A stretch of DNA of 64,000 nucleotides from QZLE01 sp033852135. Its GTDB lineage: Bacteria; Pseudomonadota; Gammaproteobacteria; QZLD01. Location of the stretch: positions 166,780-230,779 of the forward strand of contig JAWSVB010000005.1 of NCBI GenBank assembly GCA_033852135.1, in the 5' to 3' direction. A model generated the notes under the pieces. The model was not told where the DNA came from and did no database searches. It worked only from the letters and a program-made list of their open reading frames with translations. The stretch's first letter is position 1. Each line of letters begins with the position of its first letter. Of the stretch, positions 1-8,684 are shown piece by piece. The position numbers and the translations under genes were made by a program.

Positions 1-12
1 CAAGGAGGCTGC

Positions 13-786
13 ATGAGTACAGAAAGGCAACAAGCTCCTGCAGTTCAAGCTCAGAAGCCTCGTAAAACTCATTCATCATCACTTGCAGTTAAAATTACAA
101 TGCTTCCCCTTATGTGGAGCCTTACTTTCATCGGCATGGTTATAGGGTCTTTGATGATTTCAATTTTGATAGAGTGGGCTGGAATGGCCACTTCATTCTG
201 GGAAATTAAAGGTTCAAATCACAGTTATCAAATGCTGGTCCAAGAAATTAGCTATTTAAATGAGGATTTCAAAGAAAGTTATTTTCCAGTTGCACCATTT
301 GATTTTGCACGAGCTGCAGCAACAAATGCTCACTATTATCTTTTTGAGTTCACATATTTCAATGCATTATTAGATGCTATTGCGGAACAAAGATTATTTG
401 ATAACAAACCAGAGCTAACAACCAAACTTCACAGCGCATATCAAATAACAGCTGAATATATAAAAGCAGCAATGAATATAACAGAATTAATTGCTGTAAG
501 GATGTCTATAGCCATTCTTTCAATAGCTGCATTTATATCTATTTTCATAGTTTCAGCTATCGATGGATTTGTTGAGCGTGATCTTCGCAAATTTGGTGGT
601 GGCATGGAAAGAGCAATGGTGTATCACTACGTTAAGCCACATGCAAAATTAATTGTTATTGTTTCTTGGGTGGCATATTTGAGCATGCCCTTTAGCATAC
701 ACCCAAACCACATATTTATACCGGCAGCAGCTCTTTGGGGGCTGGTGATTTTTGTAACAACAAGTTCATTTAAGAAGTTTTTATAG
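13..786 (+). CDS. ICE membrane protein, DUF4400/TIGR03747 family
   Basis: Inner-membrane protein of the ICE-type T4SS. A strong ribosome site (AAGGAGG, bases 3-9) fixes the ATG. The N-terminus is polar, followed by hydrophobic segments near residues 30-52, 160-185, 210-228 and 235-250, the usual layout of DUF4400 proteins that sit just after the coupling ATPase gene in PFGI-1/ICEHin1056-like elements. The exact biochemical role is unknown; family members are needed for, or linked to, mating-channel assembly. It is the first complete gene of the window, and the next gene (RAQPRD) starts 9 bases after its stop, so it belongs to the same transcript. The coupling ATPase expected upstream lies outside the window. 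The family call rests on order plus hydropathy. Confidence 0.8.
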   Translation: MSTERQQAPAVQAQKPRKTHSSSLAVKITMLPLMWSLTFIGMVIGSLMISILIEWAGMATSFWEIKGSNHSYQMLVQEISYLNEDFKESYFPVAPFDFARAAATNAHYYLFEFTYFNALLDAIAEQRLFDNKPELTTKLHSAYQITAEYIKAAMNITELIAVRMSIAILSIAAFISIFIVSAIDGFVERDLRKFGGGMERAMVYHYVKPHAKLIVIVSWVAYLSMPFSIHPNHIFIPAAALWGLVIFVTTSSFKKFL

Positions 787-794
787 AGGCCTGA

Positions 795-1085
795 ATGATG
801 AGAAAAACACTGATTATTATTGCTTTCATGTTTTCAATGCCTGCATTTGCAGATATTGATTCAGAAAGACAAAACTTGCACCGCATTATGCGTGAAATCG
901 ATTTTTTAATTGGTGAAATTAAAACGATTAAAGCCGATGCTCCAGGTAATACAAGAATTAAATTTGAGTACAACCTCCTGTCTAGCGACCTTCTTAAAAT
1001 TAGACATGGGATATCAGATCACATTAATGGTTCTTTGGATGCATCACGTCCAATTGAACCGATTCACGGCATCTATAAAAGGTAG
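795..1085 (+). CDS. RAQPRD-family ICE protein (TIGR01690)
   Basis: Small periplasmic protein of the conjugation operon. Residues 1-19 form a signal peptide ending in PAFA. The mature part is helical with many charged residues, and residues 22-36 (SERQNLHRIMREIDF) correspond to the position of the RAQPRD motif, here diverged to SERQNL. The length of 96 aa is typical. Two ATGs lie in tandem, at 795 and 798; GAGG at 786-789 suits 795. The position between the DUF4400 and DUF3262 genes is the conserved order. Its function is unknown beyond association with the transfer apparatus. Confidence 0.78.
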   Translation: MMRKTLIIIAFMFSMPAFADIDSERQNLHRIMREIDFLIGEIKTIKADAPGNTRIKFEYNLLSSDLLKIRHGISDHINGSLDASRPIEPIHGIYKR

Positions 1086-1091
1086 AAATCT

Positions 1092-1319
1092 GTGGATCTT
1101 TTTAACTCAGGTTCAGGACTAGATGGCAATTTGATGCGGATAGGTATTTGTGTGCTTATTGTTGTCATTTTGATGTTTTGGGCAGCTTGGTGTTCTTATA
1201 AACACTTTGAGTTATTTGCTGCTAGGAAAATAAAAGAAAATCAGGCTTTTATGGCAATTGTAAAAATTACAGTTCTTATAGTTTTTATAACGGCAACACT
1301 CGCAGCTTATTACATTTAA
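1092..1319 (+). CDS. ICE membrane protein, DUF3262/TIGR03758 family
   Basis: Small two-helix membrane protein (75 aa). It starts with GTG at 1092, six bases after the RAQPRD stop, with AGG about nine bases upstream. The N-terminal FNSGSG motif is characteristic of this family. Hydrophobic helices span about residues 17-33 and 52-74 with a charged loop between them, a VirB2/pilin-like topology. It is probably a minor membrane or pilin-like component of the T4SS. This role is inferred from topology and operon position. Confidence 0.78.
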   Translation: MDLFNSGSGLDGNLMRIGICVLIVVILMFWAAWCSYKHFELFAARKIKENQAFMAIVKITVLIVFITATLAAYYI

Positions 1320-1345
1320 TCACTAAACTACGTTAGGAAAAAACA

Positions 1346-1726
1346 ATGCTTAAACTACTAAACACATACTTTTTAAAAACAAAGGCTCTTACATACTCAA
1401 TATTTTCAATTCTCTGTGTTATCACAGGAAACGTTATCGCTTATCAGCTCCCAGATTCAGAAGATATTGTTCCAGACGGGGTAAGTACAGATGCAAAAAA
1501 CACTTGGGATTTCCTAATGGATTTTGTAATTCTAATGTTACAAGGTATTGCTGTTTTAATTGCTGCTGTTGTTACTCTAGGTTATGCCTGGCACCTCTTC
1601 CAATCCTTTGCTGAAGCAAAGAAGACTAAAGACGGATGGCCTGGGTTTATAGCTACTGCATTTGCAGGTGCTTTTGTAACTGTATTTGCAATAGCCCTTG
1701 CTATTGCCGCTGTTTCCTACCTATAA
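1346..1726 (+). CDS. Pilin-like ICE membrane protein, DUF2976/TIGR03745 family
   Basis: Likely major pilin or pilin-like subunit of the mating apparatus. A long N-terminal hydrophobic leader (residues 14-34) precedes a short polar segment, then two hydrophobic helices (about 52-76 and 99-126) flank a charged loop containing EAKKTKDGW, the VirB2/TraA arrangement. AGGA at 1335-1338 precedes the ATG. The DUF2976 family sits in this operon position in ICEHin1056 and PFGI-1. Pilin identity is an inference from topology. Confidence 0.78.
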   Translation: MLKLLNTYFLKTKALTYSIFSILCVITGNVIAYQLPDSEDIVPDGVSTDAKNTWDFLMDFVILMLQGIAVLIAAVVTLGYAWHLFQSFAEAKKTKDGWPGFIATAFAGAFVTVFAIALAIAAVSYL

Positions 1727-1745
1727 AAGATTAAATTGATAAACA

Positions 1746-2132
1746 ATGAGTGATGATCAGTTAACAAATGAAGCAACGGCACATTTCTTAGATAATGAGC
1801 CGGAATTATTCATGGGGTGTAGCCAGGGAGAACTGTTTGCAATAGCAGGAATATCTTTTGCGCTAGTAGCAACTTCGTTTTTTTTAATTTGCTTACTATT
1901 CACTACTAAGATACTTCTTCTTATCGGCATCCCATTTGCTTGTTCACTGATCTTCACTCTTCCCCTTGTCTGGTTTTTTGCGAGAATTCTTGTAAAGAAA
2001 AAACGGGGAATGCCAAATGGTTACTTCAGTTTAAAGATAAAACTGTTTGTAGATTGGTTGAGAAATTTAATGGGTATAAAAACAAAGCTTAACTCTTTCA
2101 AAGGAACATGGAGTAAATCAAGACGTGAGTGA
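1746..2132 (+). CDS. ICE protein, DUF3487/TIGR03750 family (TraL-like)
   Basis: Membrane protein of the transfer operon. After a polar N-terminus (with the family-like motif EPELFMGCSQGE at about residues 18-29), two adjacent hydrophobic helices occupy roughly residues 32-54 and 57-80, followed by a basic cytoplasmic tail (KKKRG). The layout resembles F-plasmid TraL/VirB3, which anchors the ATPase at the inner membrane. No good ribosome site is visible before ATG 1746. The stop overlaps the next start by eight bases, implying coupled translation. Confidence 0.77.
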   Translation: MSDDQLTNEATAHFLDNEPELFMGCSQGELFAIAGISFALVATSFFLICLLFTTKILLLIGIPFACSLIFTLPLVWFFARILVKKKRGMPNGYFSLKIKLFVDWLRNLMGIKTKLNSFKGTWSKSRRE

Positions 2133-2766
2133 ATTTAAAAAACTTAATGCTGAAGCCCAAAAGCAAATAAGATACAGAGAGCGTCTTATCTTAATGCTTT
2201 TTTGTATATGTTTTATGCTTGGATTTGGTTGGCACAGGACATTGAATGATATAACAGTCCATATCCCTCCAGACTTAAGATCTGGCGCATCTGTAAAACA
2301 AGGTGAATCCCACCCAGCTTATATATTTGGCTTTGCAGGAGAGTTTTTTACCTACTTAAATACCTGGAATAAAGACGGTCAGTATGACTATGAAGGAAAT
2401 ACATCCCGTCTTAGAGCTGTTTTAACACAAAAGTATCGTAAAGAAATCAGGAAAGAAATAAAGGAACTGATGGATACTGGGGAGCTGCAGGGTAGAACAA
2501 GGATAATTTCTCCAATTACAGAAGATTACTATACCGATAAGAAAGTAAAGGTAGTCAATAAATCAACTTGGGTCGTAACTCGAAAATACAGAGTTAGAGA
2601 ATATCTAAAGAATTCCAAAATCCCAATTAAAGATATATTTGTTGAATTTCCAATTCGAGTAATTGTTTACAAAGTACCTATAGAAGCAAACCCTTGGCAA
2701 CTTGGTCTTGATGGTTTTGAGTCGAAACCAAAAAGAATCGTATATTTAAAAGGAGAACTTGAATAA
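2125..2766 (+). CDS. TraE/VirB8-like ICE protein, DUF2895 (PFL_4703 family)
   Basis: Bitopic inner-membrane protein. A charged N-terminus precedes one membrane helix (about residues 21-38), then a periplasmic domain starting with the family-typical IHVPPDLR-like stretch (here VHIPPDLRSG). It matches DUF2895, the ICE counterpart of TraE/VirB8 scaffolding proteins. GTG start at 2125 overlaps the previous gene; GGAG lies about eleven bases upstream. The stop overlaps the next ATG (TAATG). Confidence 0.8.
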   Translation: MSEFKKLNAEAQKQIRYRERLILMLFCICFMLGFGWHRTLNDITVHIPPDLRSGASVKQGESHPAYIFGFAGEFFTYLNTWNKDGQYDYEGNTSRLRAVLTQKYRKEIRKEIKELMDTGELQGRTRIISPITEDYYTDKKVKVVNKSTWVVTRKYRVREYLKNSKIPIKDIFVEFPIRVIVYKVPIEANPWQLGLDGFESKPKRIVYLKGELE

Positions 2767-3560
2767 TGCGTTCATTTAAACCATTTATATTATTTATTCT
2801 AGTAACCATATTTGGTGTTGCTAATGCTTCAAACATTGAACACCGGATATGGAATAAACAGCCTCTTGATATAAGCCTACCAGTTAATCAAGAGCGCATT
2901 ATCTCTTTTCCTGGAGAAGTATCCATTGATGTACCTGCAGATATTAAAGCTGCATCACGAATCCAAATACGTTCTGATGGGACTATCTATTGGAAAGCTG
3001 GGCGTGACTTTGCTAAAAGACGAGTTATTGTGAGATCTAAGCTGGGGCGAGTTTATCTTTTAAATGTTTCAGCAACTATCGATGCACCAGATCATCAAGT
3101 CACTATTATTGACGAAATAATCGAAAGAAAACATAAAATAATCGATAACAATAATAATTATCAGCCCGAATTAAAAAAGAATGTTCCAGCATACGATTAT
3201 GTAGATCTATTCAGATATGCGTCACAAAATCTCTATGCACCTAAAAGACTCATAAAACAAATTGATGGTATTACTAGATTTCCAGTTATTTCCAATAACT
3301 ACCCTTTATATAGAGGACAGAGGATAACTCTCGTTCCCGTTGTTCAATGGAAAACAAATTCGATTCCATCTTTATATGTAACAGCGTTGGCAGCTCATAA
3401 CAGCACACAAAAACTTATTGATATTGATGTTCGTAATATACGAGGAAAATGGTTAGCACGATCTTCTCAACACGGAGCTCTAGGACCAAATGGTTCAAAA
3501 ACTCAAAGCACCACAGTTTATCTTATATCTGATAAACCGTTCCAGGAGGCTATCCAATGA
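2766..3560 (+). CDS. TraK/VirB9-like ICE protein, DUF3438 (PFL_4704 family)
   Basis: Secreted core-complex protein. A signal peptide (residues 1-21, cleavage after NA/S) is followed by a beta-rich mature domain with repeated VI/VP strands, as in DUF3438 proteins that act as TraK/VirB9-like components of the outer-membrane core. Length (264 aa) is normal. It overlaps the upstream stop by one base and the downstream ATG by four (ATGA), so it is translationally coupled on both sides. Confidence 0.8.
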   Translation: MRSFKPFILFILVTIFGVANASNIEHRIWNKQPLDISLPVNQERIISFPGEVSIDVPADIKAASRIQIRSDGTIYWKAGRDFAKRRVIVRSKLGRVYLLNVSATIDAPDHQVTIIDEIIERKHKIIDNNNNYQPELKKNVPAYDYVDLFRYASQNLYAPKRLIKQIDGITRFPVISNNYPLYRGQRITLVPVVQWKTNSIPSLYVTALAAHNSTQKLIDIDVRNIRGKWLARSSQHGALGPNGSKTQSTTVYLISDKPFQEAIQ

Positions 3561-5059
3561 ACAAGTCCAATAAGATTATCCCATTTTTAAGTCTTGTGGT
3601 GCTTGCTGGGGTTGTGGCTTTATTTTTTTTCTTTGTTTTTGGAAACAAAACGCCTGATTCAAAAGAAAAGACACCAAAACCTCAAGAGACAGAAACAGGT
3701 AGCACTTCACTGCTTGGAAGAAAAAATAATATAAAAACTCCTAAACAACATAAAAAGGAAGCTATAAGAGATAATTATCTAGAAACTCTCAGAACCATTG
3801 CATCTAAACTGGATGACTTTGATGAACGTCTAGAAAAGGTTGAAAAAAGAGAGGCGTTGGAAGAACTAAAAGCGGAATTAAAAAGTCAAATAAAAAGCAT
3901 TCAAGTGCAAAACAAAGAAGGTGGACAAGCTTTATTTACTCAAATATCCAAAAAATTTGAGCAAAAGCTTAATAAAATCAACAAAATTATCAAGCGCACT
4001 TCTGATGATAACTCACAAGAGAAAACCCATCAAAATCGTTCCTCTTCTACAGCATCAACATCAACAGGTTTACCTGCAGGGCTTGGTTTTGATGATCTTC
4101 CCCTTGGTGCAGGAAATCAATCTCAAACAACAAACCAAAAATACAGTCAAATTCTTAATGAGGAATATGTCACGGTAAAACCTATATATTCTGGTGTTTT
4201 TGCAACAAACTCTAAAGCTAAAAAATCAAAAAAATCTGAGATCAGTTATTTATCTGAAGCATCATTTGAGTATGACGAAAACCCTTCTCTTTTTGCAGAT
4301 GATGAACCAAGCTCCAAGAAAAAATCTGCCAAAAAAGATGAAAGCATTCCTTATTACACAATTAATGAGACAGCCACCTTATTTTCCAATACAGCGATTA
4401 CTGCAATGATTGGAGTTGTACCAACCAAAGGTAAAGTCAGAGATCCTTATCGATTTAAAGTAATTACAGGAACAGAAAACATTTCTTCCAATGGACACAG
4501 AATTGATCAAGTTAAAAATGTTGTTTGGAGTGGAACCTTAACAGGAAATCGAGAAATGGCTTGTGCAAGAGGCACTGTCGATAAAGTAAGTATGGTTTTT
4601 TGGGATGGGACTATAAGTACTCAAAGAGCATCAGATACAGTTGGTGGCCTTGGATACATTTCTAATAAGTGGGGTAATCCATGTATTGCAGGCACTTTAA
4701 TTTCAAATGCATCCCAATATCTTCAGGATAGATTACTTGCAAGTGGCGCTGGAAGCTTGGCAGAAGCAGCAGCAGCTACTGAAACAACACAAGTAAGAGA
4801 TTCTAATGGAAACATTGTTTCGTTTGTCAGCGGAGAATCAAAAAACTATATCGCTTCAAAAACCTTCAGTGGGATGCTGGGAGAAACAGCAGACTACGTA
4901 AAGGAAAGGCAAGCTGATGCCATTGATGTTGTTTATATACCTTCAGGTAAAGACTTAATAATTCATGTTGAAGAACAAATTAAATTTGATTATGACCCAA
5001 ATGGAAGGAAGTTAGATCATGCAAATACTCAAGCTGATACAGCATCATACTTTGATTAA
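3557..5059 (+). CDS. TraB/VirB10-like ICE protein (PFL_4705, TIGR03752 family)
   Basis: Envelope-spanning channel protein. A short cytoplasmic tail leads to one membrane helix (about residues 8-29), followed by a proline/threonine-rich stretch, a predicted coiled coil (about 74-150, rich in K/E/L), a low-complexity Ser/Thr/Gln linker (about 155-200) and a conserved beta-domain (about 265-500) containing DPYRFK and GMLGE-type motifs. This is the TraB/VirB10 architecture. The start overlaps the previous stop (ATGA). Confidence 0.82.
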   Translation: MNKSNKIIPFLSLVVLAGVVALFFFFVFGNKTPDSKEKTPKPQETETGSTSLLGRKNNIKTPKQHKKEAIRDNYLETLRTIASKLDDFDERLEKVEKREALEELKAELKSQIKSIQVQNKEGGQALFTQISKKFEQKLNKINKIIKRTSDDNSQEKTHQNRSSSTASTSTGLPAGLGFDDLPLGAGNQSQTTNQKYSQILNEEYVTVKPIYSGVFATNSKAKKSKKSEISYLSEASFEYDENPSLFADDEPSSKKKSAKKDESIPYYTINETATLFSNTAITAMIGVVPTKGKVRDPYRFKVITGTENISSNGHRIDQVKNVVWSGTLTGNREMACARGTVDKVSMVFWDGTISTQRASDTVGGLGYISNKWGNPCIAGTLISNASQYLQDRLLASGAGSLAEAAAATETTQVRDSNGNIVSFVSGESKNYIASKTFSGMLGETADYVKERQADAIDVVYIPSGKDLIIHVEEQIKFDYDPNGRKLDHANTQADTASYFD

Positions 5060-5075
5060 TTCACCTAAAAAATCT

Positions 5076-5459
5076 ATGAAAATATCAATGGTAGTTGCTT
5101 CAGCAATCTTATCAATTGGTTGCTCATCCGTGCATAAATTTCCAGATAATGGTCAAGATATTAAACAGGTTTATGACTCTCATATATCAGGAATGCAAAG
5201 CAATAACCCTACTGGATTGTCAACGCAAACTATTAGTGCAGAGCGAAAAGTTAATAACGGTAGAGTTGATTTAGGGCCATACACTCGCAGTGAACATAAC
5301 GAGCTTGATAACTTATTCCCTCTACTACCAAACCCACAATTGGTTATGTATGTAGACCCTCATCTTTCAAAAAAAGGGCACCCTGTACCTGGTTATAGTG
5401 TGCCTTTTAAACTTTATGAAAAAGATGAATACGCACTACCTGGAGAGATTAAGCAATGA
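5076..5459 (+). CDS. TraV/VirB7-like lipoprotein, TIGR03751 family
   Basis: Outer-membrane lipoprotein of the T4SS core. From ATG 5076 the signal peptide ends in a lipobox with Cys at residue 16 (ILSIGC), followed by about 110 polar residues. The open frame extends further upstream into the TraB-like gene (a TTG at 5052 is possible), but the lipobox spacing supports 5076. No clear ribosome site; coupling to the preceding gene is likely. It overlaps the ATPase gene by four bases. Confidence 0.78.
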   Translation: MKISMVVASAILSIGCSSVHKFPDNGQDIKQVYDSHISGMQSNNPTGLSTQTISAERKVNNGRVDLGPYTRSEHNELDNLFPLLPNPQLVMYVDPHLSKKGHPVPGYSVPFKLYEKDEYALPGEIKQ

Positions 5460-8263
5460 GTGCATTTAATGCTTTAAAAGATACTGCATTAAAGCTTTCA
5501 GGTTATTTACCCTTTGGTGATGAGAAACCTTTAACCGAGAAAGAATATGCTTCTATCTACAAACAGGAAAAACAATCATTCGTTGATTATCTTCCGTTTT
5601 ATGATTATGACGATAAAGAGCAGATATTTTTATTTGATGATGAGTGCAGTGTTGGTACAGCATTTGAGTTATATGCCTTTGATGTAGATGGTAGATCACA
5701 AGAAACATTCACTCAGCTTGAGATAGATATACGTCGTGCACTTTCGACAATACCTGAACGCGAAGAAGACCCTTGGATTTTGCAAGTTTTTCTGCAGGAT
5801 GAACCAATTCAAAGTTTAGTTGCAGACATCAAGGCTTATGCAAAACCAGAGGTGCGAAATAGCGAATTATCACAAGAATGGTTCGACATATTAGAAGAAC
5901 ATATCGGAGATATGTGTAAAAAAGATGGCCTCTTTTTAGAAGATTTTACTGGTCTTCCTTGGGGAGGACAGGTACGAAGAGTCCGTTGCTGCCTTTACCG
6001 AAAATATGACAAAAGAAAGTTCTTTAACTCTAAAGGGGTTTTGAGATCTGAAGTTAATAGCCCTGCTAGAGAACTTAAAGCTGTTAGAGATATGTTTATA
6101 AGAGGGGTGAATTCTGCTGGAATAAAATCGCGTATTCTTAATCAACATGATATGCGCTCTTGGTTATTCCCTTGGTTTAGCCCTAATCCTACCGGTTTTA
6201 AAGATGCGTATGAATATCTCAAAAAAACTCCTTATCCAGGAGATCCAGAAAGTGATATAGAGCCAGGGGCTGGATTTGATATTGCAGAAACGCTTGTTGT
6301 TCAAAAACCTAAAACAGATAACGATGGTAACTGGTATTTTTGTGATGAAGCACAGCGTTTTATTCCTTTACAAGCAATAGATACGAAGCCTAAAACAGGA
6401 ATTGTTACTGCAGACCAAAAACGTGGTGATGACATAGCTACAGCAATGTGGAATCAAATGCCAAAAAACTCCGTATTTGCAATGACAATAGTGATTAAAT
6501 CACAAGTTGATGTAAAAAGACATTGCCACAATATTGTTCAGTCGGGCAAGAATGGATCATTTGAAGCAGAACTTGCAGCCGAACAAGCAGATGCTGCTCG
6601 AGAAAAAATGGCTAGAGACAAAAGTGTCAAATTATTTCCTCTTTCAGCAGGCATTTACATAAAAGGTAAAAGTAAGAGTGACCTTGAAATTAAAACTATG
6701 GAGGCCATAACCACTTTACGTACTTCAGGGTTTAATCCAATTGAGCCAAAAAATGATGATCTACCCATAGACCAATATATTTATCATTTGCCTATGGCAT
6801 ATTCTGAACAACACGACAAATCAAACTCAAGACGCAGTCGATTAACATATACAGATCACTTATCAAGAATACTACCTTTATATGGGCGAGGTGTTGGGTC
6901 TGGTAACCCAGGAAATATCTTATTCAACAGAATAGGAGAACCTATGCTGTTTGATCAATTTAATAAAAAGGATAGGACTAAAACTGCACACGGACTTGTG
7001 TTTGGCCCAACTGGGGCAGGTAAATCCGCTACATTATGCTTTTTTGTTTTGCACTGGGCTTCCCTTTTCGGATTCAGGTTTTTTATTATTGAAAAAGGGG
7101 ACTCATTTGGCCTTATTACAGATTATATGGGTAGCAAAGGCTTATCCACTAATAAAGTAAAGTTTAAGGCAAAAAGGCCCCCTATATTACCTCCATATAG
7201 TGAAACTGGAAAAGCCCTGGAACAATTAGAAGAACACAAAGAATCTCCAATAGATAAAATGTCGTTAACCGAAATTGAAGATGAGGAGGAAGACGAGGAC
7301 GAGGAGGACGATGAAGAGCGTGATTACTTCGGAGAGATGGAACTACTAACTTATCTAATGGTTACTGGCAGTGATGTTGACGAAGCTGCAAAAATGTCAA
7401 GATCAGATAAGTTCGTATTAAGAAACTCTCTTAAAAGTGCTCTTTATAAATCAGCAAAAAATAACAAACCACACGCATTGCCAGAAGATGTTGCAGAAGA
7501 ATTATTATTAGCATCAAAAGAAGAAGAAGATTCTCGACGAGCTTCTCGCATTAAAGAGATGTCTGACTCTCTTTATCTATGGACGGATGGACTTCATGGA
7601 AAGATTTTTAACCAATATGGTAGTGCTTGGCCAGAAGTTGATGTAACAACCATTGATATGGGAGATCTTACTGGAGACAACAACAAAGATATGCTTGTTG
7701 TAGCTATGATTTCTCTTATTAACACAATAACCGGCATAGGAGAAAAATATCAGTTTGATAATAGAGAAACCGTCGTATTGACTGATGAAGGGCATGTACT
7801 TACAACCCAACCCCTACTTGTTGGACCATTTGTGTTTGGTGTTAAAACATGGCGTAAACTCGGAATGTGGCTTATTCAAGCAACACAGAATTTAGAAGAC
7901 TACCCAGGTATTGCTGAAAAAATGCTCAACCTTGCTGAGTGGTGGTATTTGCTTTGTCTACCGAAAAAAGAAACTGATGAACTTTCTAAGTTTAAAACAC
8001 TAACTAACGAGCAAAAAGAACTAATTCTTCAAACTAGGAAAGAGCCTGGTAAGTACACAGAAGGGGTAGTTTTATCAGACAAATTAACATCTATGTTCCG
8101 CGTTGTTACACCATCCCTTCCTCTTGCTCTTGCTATGACAGATCGCGATGAGAAAGCAGAGCGTAGAAGAACGATGATTGAGAATAACCTGAATTCAGAT
8201 CTTGAAGCTGCAACCCTAATTAGCAAAAAAATTAGAGAGAAGAGATTATGCGCAAGTATTTAA
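5456..8263 (+). CDS. VirB4/TraC-type conjugative transfer ATPase (PFL_4706, TIGR03744 family)
   Basis: Large cytoplasmic ATPase that powers pilus and channel assembly. Walker A is GPTGAGKSA at about residues 515-523; Walker B is VVLTDEGH at about 768-775. The N-terminal half carries the TraC-like domain, including a conserved HDMRSWL-type region near residue 225. A striking acidic insert of almost only D/E lies at about residues 605-623, between the Walker motifs. Length (935 aa) fits the family. It starts at an ATGA overlap and ends 16 bases inside the next gene. Confidence 0.9.
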   Translation: MSAFNALKDTALKLSGYLPFGDEKPLTEKEYASIYKQEKQSFVDYLPFYDYDDKEQIFLFDDECSVGTAFELYAFDVDGRSQETFTQLEIDIRRALSTIPEREEDPWILQVFLQDEPIQSLVADIKAYAKPEVRNSELSQEWFDILEEHIGDMCKKDGLFLEDFTGLPWGGQVRRVRCCLYRKYDKRKFFNSKGVLRSEVNSPARELKAVRDMFIRGVNSAGIKSRILNQHDMRSWLFPWFSPNPTGFKDAYEYLKKTPYPGDPESDIEPGAGFDIAETLVVQKPKTDNDGNWYFCDEAQRFIPLQAIDTKPKTGIVTADQKRGDDIATAMWNQMPKNSVFAMTIVIKSQVDVKRHCHNIVQSGKNGSFEAELAAEQADAAREKMARDKSVKLFPLSAGIYIKGKSKSDLEIKTMEAITTLRTSGFNPIEPKNDDLPIDQYIYHLPMAYSEQHDKSNSRRSRLTYTDHLSRILPLYGRGVGSGNPGNILFNRIGEPMLFDQFNKKDRTKTAHGLVFGPTGAGKSATLCFFVLHWASLFGFRFFIIEKGDSFGLITDYMGSKGLSTNKVKFKAKRPPILPPYSETGKALEQLEEHKESPIDKMSLTEIEDEEEDEDEEDDEERDYFGEMELLTYLMVTGSDVDEAAKMSRSDKFVLRNSLKSALYKSAKNNKPHALPEDVAEELLLASKEEEDSRRASRIKEMSDSLYLWTDGLHGKIFNQYGSAWPEVDVTTIDMGDLTGDNNKDMLVVAMISLINTITGIGEKYQFDNRETVVLTDEGHVLTTQPLLVGPFVFGVKTWRKLGMWLIQATQNLEDYPGIAEKMLNLAEWWYLLCLPKKETDELSKFKTLTNEQKELILQTRKEPGKYTEGVVLSDKLTSMFRVVTPSLPLALAMTDRDEKAERRRTMIENNLNSDLEAATLISKKIREKRLCASI

Positions 8264-8682
8264 CAAACACATTTCTTATGATCGGAGCCATGTTTGTTTC
8301 AACAGTTGCTCTTGCCAATAATATGCCAAACCTAATACAGGTAATAACGTATAACAATAGAGCTATACAGAATATTGATACAGCTAAAAACTTACAGATA
8401 TCTATTGAAATATTTAACTTGGATGATCAGTTTAATTTGCAAGATGAATTAAGCAAGGATCTCCCAAAGGATAAAGATGCAGCTATAGAAATAGCTAAAC
8501 AACGCACCCAAGCTGTTAACCCAGATCGTTGGGAAAATATGTGGCGCGGTGCACTACTTGCTAAAAAATATAAAATATCAAAGGCACCAGCCATTATTTT
8601 TAATAGTGGCCAACAAGTTATTTACGGGATAACTGATATAAAAAAAGCTCTTGAAATCTACAAAGAGTACGAAAGGAAATAG
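8248..8682 (+). CDS. ICE periplasmic protein, DUF1525/TIGR03757 (PFL_4709 family)
   Basis: Exported protein of the transfer operon. A signal peptide (residues 1-23, ending ALA) leads a domain of about 120 residues. The stretch AAKKYKISKAPAIIFNSGQ-like near the C-terminus (about 108-126) resembles thioredoxin-fold TrbC/TraW-type proteins, where a PA/V-I-F strand follows the helix. No CxxC is present, so no redox role is supported. The start codon overlaps the ATPase gene by 16 bases, and the next gene begins 2 bases after its stop. Confidence 0.72.
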   Translation: MRKYLTNTFLMIGAMFVSTVALANNMPNLIQVITYNNRAIQNIDTAKNLQISIEIFNLDDQFNLQDELSKDLPKDKDAAIEIAKQRTQAVNPDRWENMWRGALLAKKYKISKAPAIIFNSGQQVIYGITDIKKALEIYKEYERK

Positions 8683-8684
8683 CC

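Noticed and set aside
5019..5459. Start of the TraV-like lipoprotein at 5019
   Set aside because: Would overlap the TraB-like gene by 41 bases and push the lipobox too far from the N-terminus.
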